Assembly: GCF_000380985.1 (NCBI RefSeq)
Contig: NZ_KB905693.1
Location: forward strand, 186,001-250,000
Length of the DNA: 64,000 bases
Reading direction: 5' to 3'
From: Proteiniphilum acetatigenes DSM 18083
GTDB lineage: Bacteria; Bacteroidota; Bacteroidia; Bacteroidales; Dysgonomonadaceae
Shown here: piece by piece, positions 52,223 through 60,216 of the stretch
How the letters are laid out: each line of letters opens with the position of its first letter
Position numbering within the stretch: position 1 is the stretch's first letter
Translations under genes and position numbers: made by a program
The notes under the pieces: generated by a model
What the model was told of the DNA's origin: nothing
Seen by the model: the letters and a program-made list of their open reading frames with translations, nothing else
Database searches by the model: none

Positions 52223-53314
52223 TCAGGATAGCTGGTTCAGTGCAAAATTATATGCCCCGATGGCAATGGCTTTGCTTGTTCCCAGCATGCTTGTCCATAC
52301 ACCGATCTTTTTTACCGAATGATATGTTGCGGTTTTGTTACTCTCGGGAATGGTTACGATTTCAGATTCATTATTCAGGAAGAGCGCTTTTTCGTTTTCA
52401 TCTTCCAGATTATAGGCTTTCATTTGCAACCGGGGAAAAATATCCCCTTTGACAGTTTTTCTGACCCCGTTCATTTCTTTGATCATTGCGGGGAGTATAT
52501 ATTTATGCGCGTTCGCGATCCCTCCGCCAATGACAACTAATCCATCCACAATATTCAGCGATTCGGAAATGGTGAAGCCGGCAATTTCTCCGAGTCTTTC
52601 AAAACTTTTTATGGCGGCTTCCCTGTTGCCTGTTTTTGTTCCCTCGGCAATCTCAAATATTTCTTTAGGAGAAATATCTGATTCATCTCCCGACAATTCA
52701 CGGTATTCCCGTTTCACAGCGCGGATACTTACACCCTCTTCGGCGAGAAGATGGTGATCGTATTTATTCGCCGATATCCAGACATCACCTCCGCAACCAT
52801 TGTCTCCCGTTAAAAGCCTGTTATCTATTACCACACCGCCACCAAAGCCTGTACCAAGCGTCACGGCGAGCAGGTTACGGTATCGCTTGGGATTTCCGGC
52901 AGCTTCTAACTGTTTGTTGATCTCGGGTAATGCACCTGCAAGGGCTTCGCCATAGGCGAAGAGGTTACCGTCGTTATTGATAAAGACTGGCAATCCGAAT
53001 TTTTCTTTCAAGTAGGGACCCAATGCGACACCTCCCCTGAAAGCCGGAAAATTGGGTAAATCTCCGATAATGCCGTTTTCGTAATCAGCTGGACCCGGAA
53101 ATGCAAAACTAATAGCTATAGGATCACTCTTTAAGTGCTTTATTACTTCTTTGAATCCCGTAACAATAGAATTCAAACATTTATGTAAATCGTCTGGATA
53201 TGCCGGAAAATCTACCGGATCGACGACCTCTTTATTATCTTTTATGGCCGAAAACACAAAATTGGTTCCTCCCGCGTCGAGTGTTAATACGGCTCCTTTC
53301 TCTCTATTGTACAT
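52223..53314 (-). CDS. ROK-family sugar kinase (probable mannokinase or hexokinase)
   Basis: The 363-residue kinase phosphorylates a hexose in the cytoplasm. It starts with the ATP phosphate-1 loop (VLTLDAGGTNFVFSAI), and shows the sugar site pieces (FAFPGPADYENGIIG; VFINNDGNLFAYGE), GTGFGGGVVID, and an adenosine motif (GLVVIGGGIANAHKYI). The canonical CxCGxxGCxE zinc site is not seen; NGCGGDVW stands in its place. The neighbouring mannose-6-phosphate isomerase implies mannose as substrate, but glucose or fructose are possible. The start is MYNREKG (53314). Confidence 0.85.
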   Translation of the reverse strand: MYNREKGAVLTLDAGGTNFVFSAIKDNKEVVDPVDFPAYPDDLHKCLNSIVTGFKEVIKHLKSDPIAISFAFPGPADYENGIIGDLPNFPAFRGGVALGPYLKEKFGLPVFINNDGNLFAYGEALAGALPEINKQLEAAGNPKRYRNLLAVTLGTGFGGGVVIDNRLLTGDNGCGGDVWISANKYDHHLLAEEGVSIRAVKREYRELSGDESDISPKEIFEIAEGTKTGNREAAIKSFERLGEIAGFTISESLNIVDGLVVIGGGIANAHKYILPAMIKEMNGVRKTVKGDIFPRLQMKAYNLEDENEKALFLNNESEIVTIPESNKTATYHSVKKIGVWTSMLGTSKAIAIGAYNFALNQLS

Positions 53315-53375
53315 TTTCTTTGAAAGTATTTGTAGAATATAAGATGCGCCTCGGGCAAGCTTAAGCAAGCTTAGC

Positions 53376-54536
53376 TTACCTCTCGGCTTTCATTATATTT
53401 GTGAGTAATAGATTTATAATCAAACAAAAAAGTAATACGGATAAGGCAGCCGATAATCCGAAGTTGTCATTTATCAACCCCTGGAGAGGTAAAATAACGG
53501 CTCCACCCGAAACACCCATGATCATAAGTGCCGAGATCTCGTTGGAACGTTGCTGATCTTTTTGCAACGCAAATGAGAAAACGATTGAAAAAACATTGGC
53601 ACAAGTAAATCCTATAATGAATATAAGAATCAGTGAAAACCAAATATCTTGGACGAACATCAAAGCAATAAAAGCAACAATAGCCATAATGAGCGATAAC
53701 CTTAAAAAACGAAGAGGTGGAAATTTTAAAAGGAGTAGGGTGCCGATGAAAGCGCCCGTAGTTTTTGCTGCAAAATATACACTGCTGCCCAGTCCTGCAC
53801 GGCTTAGTTCCAACCCCATCCGCTTCATTAGTAATTCGGGAGCCGAAGTGTTTATTCCCACATCGAGGCCGACAATAAATAGAATGATTAGAAAACAGTA
53901 CAAAATATATTTATCCTTCAAAAGAGTCAATACACTTTTAAAGCTACTCTGTCTGTTTTCGAATCCCTGTTCTTCTGTTTTTGAGAATAGCAACAGTAAA
54001 ACTGAAAATAAAGAGGTAATGGAAAAGATAACGAAAGTCATTTTCCAATCGGAGAAATAGTTGGCAGCTACTCCTGCAATAATCGGTCCCGACAGGGAAG
54101 AGATGGCTTTGATAAACTGGCCGGCAGTCAGCACACTTGCTGTTTTCTCTTTTGTAAACATCGCAGCCACCAATGGGTTAAGTGAAACCTGCAGAATGGT
54201 ATTACTGATACCAAGTAATGCAAAGGCTGTCAAAACTGTAGGGAAAGTGTAACTGATAAACGGTATGATCATTGCCACGGTAGTGATGGCAAGCGAGAGC
54301 AACACCGTTTTTTTCTTGCCGATCCGTCCCATCAGTATCCCGGCCGGAATGGAAAAAACTGCAAACCATACGAATACCATCATAGGAATGGTATTGGCAA
54401 GCGTGCTTGATAAATCAAAATCGACCTTGACATAATTGGTGGCAATACCCACTATATCCACAAATCCCATGATAAAGAAGCCAAAGAATACGGCTATTTT
54501 AGGAACCCACCCTGATTTTGCATTATCATCGTTCAT
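53376..54536 (-). CDS. Sugar:H+ symporter, MFS (fucose permease-like FHS subfamily)
   Basis: The 386-residue permease has 12 hydrophobic helices and MFS loop motifs (GILMGRIGKKKTVLLSLAIT after helix 2). The opening KIAVFFGFFIMGFVDIVGIA and the NPLVAAMF-type segment resemble FucP/GlcP-like symporters of Bacteroidetes. Start ATG 54536 lies 11 nt after the isomerase stop. Between a kinase and a mannose-6-phosphate isomerase, it most likely brings periplasmic mannose into the cytoplasm. Confidence 0.88.
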   Translation of the reverse strand: MNDDNAKSGWVPKIAVFFGFFIMGFVDIVGIATNYVKVDFDLSSTLANTIPMMVFVWFAVFSIPAGILMGRIGKKKTVLLSLAITTVAMIIPFISYTFPTVLTAFALLGISNTILQVSLNPLVAAMFTKEKTASVLTAGQFIKAISSLSGPIIAGVAANYFSDWKMTFVIFSITSLFSVLLLLFSKTEEQGFENRQSSFKSVLTLLKDKYILYCFLIILFIVGLDVGINTSAPELLMKRMGLELSRAGLGSSVYFAAKTTGAFIGTLLLLKFPPLRFLRLSLIMAIVAFIALMFVQDIWFSLILIFIIGFTCANVFSIVFSFALQKDQQRSNEISALMIMGVSGGAVILPLQGLINDNFGLSAALSVLLFCLIINLLLTNIMKAER

Positions 54537-54547
54537 CTTGTTATTAT

Positions 54548-56299
54548 TTAAAATCTCACTTTTGCTTTGATAGTTACGCATTTCTGACCTGCCGACTTAC
54601 CATGGGGCCTGATGGTATACTCTCCTACAGAAGCCGGAACGATAAATGTCTCGGCATAATGCACAATAAAAGGTTCAAAATTGTTATCCGGACTTTCCAC
54701 GATGATCTCATCACCTTCTACCAGATTCAATACATTGACCGAATTGTTGGTCAAATGTCGCACTGATCCTGTAAAGGTGTGTCTCCTCGTTTCTATAAAC
54801 TCGGTTGGATGCAAACCGGTTTTTTCTTCTACCCATCCGTCACCCCGTGCTATCTCTTTAAACTGATTTACCAATTGGGATGTGACGTAGTCGGCATCCC
54901 TGTCCCATTGAACGACCTGTTTTCCTCTTTCTATATTGATGGGTCTTGGTTTTCCATCCAATCCCAGTCTATCCCAATCCCATAGTTTGAAAGTAAATAG
55001 GTTAGGAGTAGCGCTGATCTCAAGTACTAACGAGTTTTTACCTGAACAGTGGATCGTTCCGGCGGGAATCAAAAAATGATCATGCTTTTTTGCAGGAATA
55101 CTGTGGATGTACTTTTTATCATCGAAACTTAAATTGGAATCACTATTCGTATTCTCCAGATCATTAATCAGGGCCTTTCTGTCAATTCCTGTTTTCACTC
55201 CCAGATAAACCACCGCATCTTCTTTTGCGTCGATCATATAATAACTTTCGTCCTGCGTGTAGGGCAATCCGAAGTTATCTCTCGCAAACTGGGTAGTAGG
55301 ATGTACCTGAAGGCTTAGGTTTCCTCCATCCATTGTATCAAGGAGATCAAAACGGATGGGAAAATCCTGACCGAACCTCGCTTCAACCGGTTCACCTAAT
55401 ATCTCCTTGCTTTTCAAATATACCAGGTTGACCGATGGCATTTCAAAAGTCTCTCCACCAATCTCTAATAGTAAACTGTTTTCTTCTGGAACGCAATCGA
55501 AACACCAACCAAAATTAGTTACTGATTTGTCCAACCCGCAGACCTCTTTCATCCATTGTCCACCCCATGGTGCCGGATCAAAGAACGGAACTACCCTGAA
55601 TGGTTTATGTGCCGTTTTTTCAATACCTGCCAAAAATGTTTGTTTGTCGATAAGTTTTGGCTCTTTTCCGGTGGTATCCAGCCAATAGTCTGTTTGCTGA
55701 TATAATATTTTTTTGTGCTTGTCCAATACCCGCCAATCATTAAAATAACCCCGTTTGTATTGAAGAGAGAAAGCCTCATTTTTGTTATCAACCCCTAAAC
55801 CCCTGACTTCGTTTTTTCGCATCCTCTGTTGTATTTCCCAACGGGGCATATCGGCATAAACCAGCATATCCGCTTTTACGATGCATGAACTTCCATAACC
55901 GAATAGGATGACATTCCCATTTTTTTGTGCGGATTTTATTTCCTGACGGACAGTGGATATTTTCTCTTCATCCAAATAATCATAGATGGATAAATTGCTC
56001 AGATAGCCGAACAGAACATCTTCTTTCATAAAGTTTTCTGTTATCCGGAGAATTTCATCTTCGGCTTTGAAAAGTCTGGCAGTATCCACAAATAATGTGT
56101 GTGGGATATTTTTAAAATAAGAAATGAGTTGTTCGTAGTAAACGCCGGTATAGCACTCGATCGCGATGATATGGGCACCGGTCTCCGGAGTGAGTTGGTT
56201 TAGAATATTTTTCCAGCCTTTAATGAGAGTTCCATTTTCAATGGAGGTGGCAGGATATTTATCATACTTAGACTTGTTTTTTTGCATATGGTTGAACAT
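54548..56299 (-). CDS. Class I mannose-6-phosphate isomerase with an N-terminal kinase-like domain
   Basis: It interconverts mannose-6-phosphate and fructose-6-phosphate. Of 583 residues, the isomerase occupies about 233-583 and has the metal ligands Q331 and H333 (LSLQVHP), E351 (QDESYY) and H417 (PAGTIHCSG). Residues 20-225 form an extra domain with an alternating strand/helix pattern like a nucleoside kinase (GAHIIAIECYTGVYYEQLIS, FVDTARLF, ADMLVYADMPRWEIQQRMRK), but the P-loop lacks GKS/T, so it is probably not an active kinase. A second ATG at 56287 is an equal candidate start. First gene of the mannoside operon. Confidence 0.9.
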   Translation of the reverse strand: MFNHMQKNKSKYDKYPATSIENGTLIKGWKNILNQLTPETGAHIIAIECYTGVYYEQLISYFKNIPHTLFVDTARLFKAEDEILRITENFMKEDVLFGYLSNLSIYDYLDEEKISTVRQEIKSAQKNGNVILFGYGSSCIVKADMLVYADMPRWEIQQRMRKNEVRGLGVDNKNEAFSLQYKRGYFNDWRVLDKHKKILYQQTDYWLDTTGKEPKLIDKQTFLAGIEKTAHKPFRVVPFFDPAPWGGQWMKEVCGLDKSVTNFGWCFDCVPEENSLLLEIGGETFEMPSVNLVYLKSKEILGEPVEARFGQDFPIRFDLLDTMDGGNLSLQVHPTTQFARDNFGLPYTQDESYYMIDAKEDAVVYLGVKTGIDRKALINDLENTNSDSNLSFDDKKYIHSIPAKKHDHFLIPAGTIHCSGKNSLVLEISATPNLFTFKLWDWDRLGLDGKPRPINIERGKQVVQWDRDADYVTSQLVNQFKEIARGDGWVEEKTGLHPTEFIETRRHTFTGSVRHLTNNSVNVLNLVEGDEIIVESPDNNFEPFIVHYAETFIVPASVGEYTIRPHGKSAGQKCVTIKAKVRF

Positions 56300-56320
56300 G
56301 TTTTATATTTGTTTGAACAT
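56292..56320. promoter_or_regulatory. Candidate GntR operator: direct repeats downstream of the locus promoter
   Basis: TTGAACAT occurs at 56292-56299 and 56313-56320, 21 bp apart (two helical turns). The first copy covers the ATG at 56299 and continues into the palindrome AACATGTT (56295-56302). Bound here, a repressor would block the start of the minus-strand operon. Confidence 0.5.
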
Positions 56321-56330
56321 ATAAATGCGG

Positions 56331-56362
56331 CAAATGTATAAAAGAAAATAAATAATACCAAA
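56331..56362 (-). promoter_or_regulatory. Promoter of the mannoside utilisation operon
   Basis: On the minus strand TTTG (complement of 56359-56362), 20 nt, TAcaTTTG (complement of 56331-56338), a perfect match to the Bacteroidetes consensus. Transcription would begin near 56325. Confidence 0.75.
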
Positions 56363-56366
56363 TTAT

Positions 56367-56397
56367 TTTGAATATTTTTTTATTTTTCATTTCTTTG
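56367..56397 (+). promoter_or_regulatory. Predicted promoter of the gntR-type gene
   Basis: TTTG at 56367-56370, 19 nt, TTtcTTTG at 56390-56397, only 8 nt before the ATG, so the message would be nearly leaderless. Confidence 0.5.
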
Positions 56398-56405
56398 CCG
56401 GAAAA

Positions 56406-57128
56406 ATGGGTTATAACAAACTACCTCTGCACAAACAAGCTGAGCTCTATCTCAGGAGATTGATAGAGCAGGATGAATTCAGGGATGGTAAACTGCTTCC
56501 TAACGAGGTTGAATTGTCTGAACAATTGGAAATGTCCAGAAATACTTTGCGACAAGCCATCAATACGCTTGTCAGTGAAGGGCTCCTTATTCGTAAAAGA
56601 GGTGTAGGTACAAGGGTTGCGGAGAAAAATATTTACAGTGAAGCGACTAATTGGTTAAGTTTTTCGCAGGAGATGAAAGTTTTAGGTGTAGAAATTGAAA
56701 ACTTTGAACTCCATATAAGCAAGCAGATACCCGGTGAGGAAGCAAGATCCTTTTTCTCAATTCCGGAAAACATTAAAGTGTTGCGCATAGAGAGGCTGAG
56801 GGGAAAAGTCAATTTTCCGTTTGTCTATTTTGTCTCTGAATTCAATCCTGAAATCCCTTTAAACGGAACGGAAAATTTTAACAGGCCGCTTTATGAGATC
56901 CTAAGAAATGATTATAACATTATAGTAAAAACGTCAAAGGAAGAAATAAGTGCAGCACCTGCCAATAATTTTATTGCGTCAAAATTAGAGATCGAGACCG
57001 GTGATCCCATATTAATCCGGAAAAGGGCAGTAAGTGATGCAAACGGACTGCCTATAGAGTATAATATCGGTTGGTATCGTGCAGATTCATTCACCTACAA
57101 AATAGAATCCGTCCGCAACAGTATATAG
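56406..57128 (+). CDS. GntR-family regulator with UTRA domain (HutC type)
   Basis: The 240-residue repressor has an N-terminal winged helix (about 5-72; LPLHKQAELYLRRLIEQDEF, LPNEVELSEQLEMSRNTLRQ, RKRGVGTRV) and a C-terminal UTRA effector-binding domain (about 90-238; VLRIERLRGKVNFPFVYFVS, DPILIRKRAVSDANGLPIEY). UTRA domains bind small sugars or phosphosugars. It is divergent from the mannoside operon with about 110 nt between, so it most likely controls that locus and responds to mannose-6-phosphate or a related compound. Confidence 0.93.
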   Translation: MGYNKLPLHKQAELYLRRLIEQDEFRDGKLLPNEVELSEQLEMSRNTLRQAINTLVSEGLLIRKRGVGTRVAEKNIYSEATNWLSFSQEMKVLGVEIENFELHISKQIPGEEARSFFSIPENIKVLRIERLRGKVNFPFVYFVSEFNPEIPLNGTENFNRPLYEILRNDYNIIVKTSKEEISAAPANNFIASKLEIETGDPILIRKRAVSDANGLPIEYNIGWYRADSFTYKIESVRNSI

Positions 57129-57286
57129 CATATAATTTATTGATTATAATTTGAGGATTTTAATATCGAAATATTATTACGAAAATCACTGTAGACAGCT
57201 TTTCGATCGACCTTAAATTTCTTCTTATCCTATATAATGGGTAGTAAAAGGGAGGTAAAAGATGAAATAATACTCATTTATTGCTA

Positions 57287-57317
57287 TTGTAAGGAATAAC
57301 GGCTGCTTGTACCTTTG
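57287..57317 (+). promoter_or_regulatory. Promoter of the iron ABC transporter operon
   Basis: An ATTG-type -33 box (57286-57289), 20 nt, then a perfect TAccTTTG at 57310-57317. Transcription would begin only about 2 nt before the small ORF at 57325. Confidence 0.65.
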
Positions 57318-57324
57318 TACCTTA

Positions 57325-57426
57325 ATGAAGTCGGAAATCGGCTATTTATCGTTTTTCTATGGCAATCAAGTTGTGGAATGTGGGCGTGTGCGATTTTATG
57401 CCGATAATATAAAGGAGGTTATTTGA
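57325..57426 (+). CDS. 33-aa small ORF coupled to the iron permease
   Basis: The frame MKSEIGYLSFFYGNQVVECG... ends in ...NIKEVI with a TGA at 57424-57426 that overlaps the TTG start of the permease (57423-57425). It has no signal or membrane helix. The promoter just upstream would give a message that is nearly leaderless for this ORF. The strong Shine-Dalgarno of the permease (AAAGGAGG, 57411-57418) lies inside its end. It may be a leader peptide that couples translation, or a chance frame. Confidence 0.4.
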   Translation: MKSEIGYLSFFYGNQVVECGRVRFYADNIKEVI

Positions 57427-58364
57427 GAACACTTATTCTTACGCTTGTTTTACTTGTGTGTGCGGTGGTATCCCTCTTCGTGGGGGTGGCAGATATCTCT
57501 GTTGCCGATATATTTCATTGGAATGCGGAGAAGTTAGCACTGATCTCTATCAGTCGTATCCCCCGCACGGCTGCACTGATACTCGCCGGAGTAGGAATGA
57601 GCATATCCGGTTTGATCATGCAGCAGATGACACAGAATAAGTTTGTGGCTCCTACTACAGCCGGTACGCTCGAAGCAGCTAAAATGGGGTTGCTTATCTT
57701 TCTCATCTTTATTCCCACGGCAGGGTCGGCCATAAAAATGATATTGGCTTTCCTCTTTACGTTTGTTGCCAGCCTGATCTTTCTGGCTATCGTGCGGAAG
57801 ATACGCTACCGCAACGTAGTGTTTGTCCCGTTGGTGGGATTAATGTTCGGAGGGATCATTGGTTCGATATCCACCTTTTTCGCTGTAAGACTGAACATCG
57901 TACAGGATACCAATGCCTGGATGATGGGTGATTTTTCGGGTATCCTGCAAGGGCGCTATGAACTGATTTATCTCAGCCTGCCTGCCATCATCATCACTTA
58001 CCTCTACGCCAACAAGTTCACTGTCGTGGGGATGGGAGAGGATTTTTCCCGGAACCTGGGATTGAACTATACGGCGATCATGAATATCGGTCTTTTCTGC
58101 GTGTCGCTCACCGTAAGTGCCGTAGTGATTACTGCTGGTGCAATTCCTTTTCTGGGGCTGATTGTTCCCAATGTAGTGAGTCTTCTCTTTGGAGATAACC
58201 TGAAGAAAACATTGCCTCTGGTTGCCTTGTCGGGAGCTATTTTCCTTCTGTTATGCGATATTGCCGGCCGGGTGGTGATATATCCCTACGAAGTACCTAT
58301 CGGGGTGACGGTAAGTATTATCGGGGCAATCATTTTTCTCATACTGATAATAAGGAAGAGATGA
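57423..58364 (+). CDS. Iron-siderophore ABC transporter permease 1 (FecCD family)
   Basis: The 313-residue protein starts at TTG (57423), supported by AAAGGAGG 4 nt upstream. It has about nine hydrophobic helices and the family patterns ISRIPRTAALILAGVGMSIS, GLIMQQMTQNKFVAPTTAGT and AIPFLGLIVPNVVSLLFG. It forms half of the membrane channel for a ferric siderophore, of the YclN/CeuB type. It overlaps the second permease gene by 4 nt. Confidence 0.92.
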   Translation: MRTLILTLVLLVCAVVSLFVGVADISVADIFHWNAEKLALISISRIPRTAALILAGVGMSISGLIMQQMTQNKFVAPTTAGTLEAAKMGLLIFLIFIPTAGSAIKMILAFLFTFVASLIFLAIVRKIRYRNVVFVPLVGLMFGGIIGSISTFFAVRLNIVQDTNAWMMGDFSGILQGRYELIYLSLPAIIITYLYANKFTVVGMGEDFSRNLGLNYTAIMNIGLFCVSLTVSAVVITAGAIPFLGLIVPNVVSLLFGDNLKKTLPLVALSGAIFLLLCDIAGRVVIYPYEVPIGVTVSIIGAIIFLILIIRKR

Positions 58365-59311
58365 AGGGGATAAAAAAGAATTTTCTGATCACGATCCTGT
58401 TGTTGTTGGCAGCGGCTGCCCTCTTCCTTTTCTATGATATGGGGAGTAATTGGGAGTTTTCCCTGCGTCTACGAGGTGTAAAAGTACTGGCTATCCTGGT
58501 TGTCTCCTGCTGTGTGGCTTACTCCTCCGTCGCTTTCCAGACGCTTACCAACAACCGGATACTCACCCCTTCCATCATGGGATTTGAATCGGTCTACCTG
58601 TTGATCCAGACCGTGATCGTGTTTATCTATGGTGATTTGACATTCCAGGTACTCAGTAATTTAGATAATTTCTTCCTGTCGGTATTGGGGATGATTGGAT
58701 TTGCCTTTTTACTATATATATTAATATACAGGAAGGGAAAAGACAATCTCTATTTATTACTGCTTGTCGGGATTATACTGGGTACCCTGTTCAATAGTCT
58801 TAGTTCGTTTATGCAGTTGCTGATTGACCCGAGCGATTATTTTATCGTACAGGGTAAGATGTTTGCTACTTTCAACAAGATCAACCGTGATCTGTTATGG
58901 CCCTCGGCGGGAGTATTAGTCGTGCTTCTGGTTGTCGGTTTTCGGACGACCAAATATCTGGATGTGTTGGCGTTGGGCAGGGATCAGGCAATTAACCTGG
59001 GACTGAATTATAACCGTACGGTACAACTCTTCCTGATAATTATTGCTATACTGGTGTCAGTTTCCACTGCTCTGGTCGGCCCTATCACTTTCCTGGGCCT
59101 GCTGGTGACCAATCTCACCTATGAGTTATTTAAGACACACCGGCATAGTGTAATTATTGCTGCCTGTTGTCTGGTTACTGCCGTCACCTTGTTGGGTGGG
59201 CAATTTGTAATGGAGCGGCTCTTTCATCTCTCTATCCCGGTAAGTGCTATTATCAATCTTGTGGGGGGATTGTATTTTATGTTTTTATTGTTACGAGTAA
59301 GAAAACTATGA
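58361..59311 (+). CDS. Iron-siderophore ABC transporter permease 2 (FecCD family)
   Basis: The 316-residue permease is the partner of the first (YclO/CeuC type). Its start at 58361 (MKGIKKNFLI) overlaps the previous stop by ATGA. Hydrophobic helices fill the protein, with FQTLTNNRILTPSIMGFESV and LVGPITFLGLLVTNLTYELF as the family motifs near residues 65 and 240. A heterodimer of the two permeases forms the channel. Confidence 0.92.
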   Translation: MKGIKKNFLITILLLLAAAALFLFYDMGSNWEFSLRLRGVKVLAILVVSCCVAYSSVAFQTLTNNRILTPSIMGFESVYLLIQTVIVFIYGDLTFQVLSNLDNFFLSVLGMIGFAFLLYILIYRKGKDNLYLLLLVGIILGTLFNSLSSFMQLLIDPSDYFIVQGKMFATFNKINRDLLWPSAGVLVVLLVVGFRTTKYLDVLALGRDQAINLGLNYNRTVQLFLIIIAILVSVSTALVGPITFLGLLVTNLTYELFKTHRHSVIIAACCLVTAVTLLGGQFVMERLFHLSIPVSAIINLVGGLYFMFLLLRVRKL

Positions 59312-60066
59312 TTGAAGTAAAAAATATATCAAAACAATATGGCAGGAAGATTGTGTTGGATGGTGTCGACTTGCAGTTTCCCATAGGAAAGATTACCTCT
59401 TTAATCGGGAGTAACGGTGCAGGAAAAAGTACCCTGCTATCCATTGTAAGTCGTTTGCTGGCGCAAGACGGCGGTGTGGTGACGGTAGATGGAAAGAATG
59501 TGTCTGATTATAAGAATAAGGTATTGGCACAACGACTTTCTATTCTGAAACAATCCAACCATATACGGCTGAAGCTGACCGTGCGGGAGTTAGTATCGTT
59601 CGGCCGGTTTCCCTATTCGCAGGATAAGCTGACCGATGAAGACAATGAAAAAGTAGACAGGGCGATCCGTTTTTTGGATCTGAAAGATATTGAAAATGCC
59701 TATATCGATGAATTGAGTGGTGGACAAAAACAGAGGGCTTATATGGCGATGGTGGTGGCACAGGATACGGAGTATGTGTTGCTCGACGAACCGTTGAACA
59801 ACCTGGATATGAGACATTCGGTACAAACAATGAAGACTTTGCGCAGGCTGGCAGATGAATGGAATAAAACCATTATTATCGTGTTGCATGATATCAATTT
59901 TGCATCTCATTATTCCGATTATATTGTTGCCCTGAAAGATGGTAAAGTGAAATATTGTGATACTACTGACAACATTATCAATGAAAAAGTGTTGGAAGAT
60001 GTGTTCGACATCGCGATCAATGTATCGGAGTTTAATCAGAAAAAAGTCTGTAATTATTTTATGTAA
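59308..60066 (+). CDS. Iron-siderophore ABC transporter ATP-binding protein
   Basis: The 252-residue ATPase starts at MIEVKNISKQYG (59308), overlapping the permease stop by 4 nt. Walker A is SLIGSNGAGKSTLLSI near residue 30, the signature is YIDELSGGQKQRAYMA near 133, Walker B is YVLLDEPLNNLDM near 155, and the switch His is in VLHDINFAS. It belongs to the FepC/YclP group. A low-complexity spacer of 150 nt separates it from the binding protein gene. Confidence 0.93.
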   Translation: MIEVKNISKQYGRKIVLDGVDLQFPIGKITSLIGSNGAGKSTLLSIVSRLLAQDGGVVTVDGKNVSDYKNKVLAQRLSILKQSNHIRLKLTVRELVSFGRFPYSQDKLTDEDNEKVDRAIRFLDLKDIENAYIDELSGGQKQRAYMAMVVAQDTEYVLLDEPLNNLDMRHSVQTMKTLRRLADEWNKTIIIVLHDINFASHYSDYIVALKDGKVKYCDTTDNIINEKVLEDVFDIAINVSEFNQKKVCNYFM

Positions 60067-60216
60067 AATTCAAGAACCAAGAGCCAGGAACCAAGAGTCA
60101 AGACTTGGGATTTCGGATGTAGGAAATTATTCTTCACTTCTTGAACTTCTAACTTCTTAGTTCTAATTTCTCAATCATCAAATTATCAAATTAATCAATC
60201 AACAAATCAAAGAGGT
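60067..60216 (+). repeat. Low-complexity repetitive spacer before the binding protein gene
   Basis: A purine-rich half with repeated CAAGA/CCAAGAG units is followed by a pyrimidine-rich half (CTTCTTGAACTTCTAACTTC) and then ATCAATCAACAAATC next to the start. Similar sequence occurs at 63850-64000 and at 41400-41447. Confidence 0.5.
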
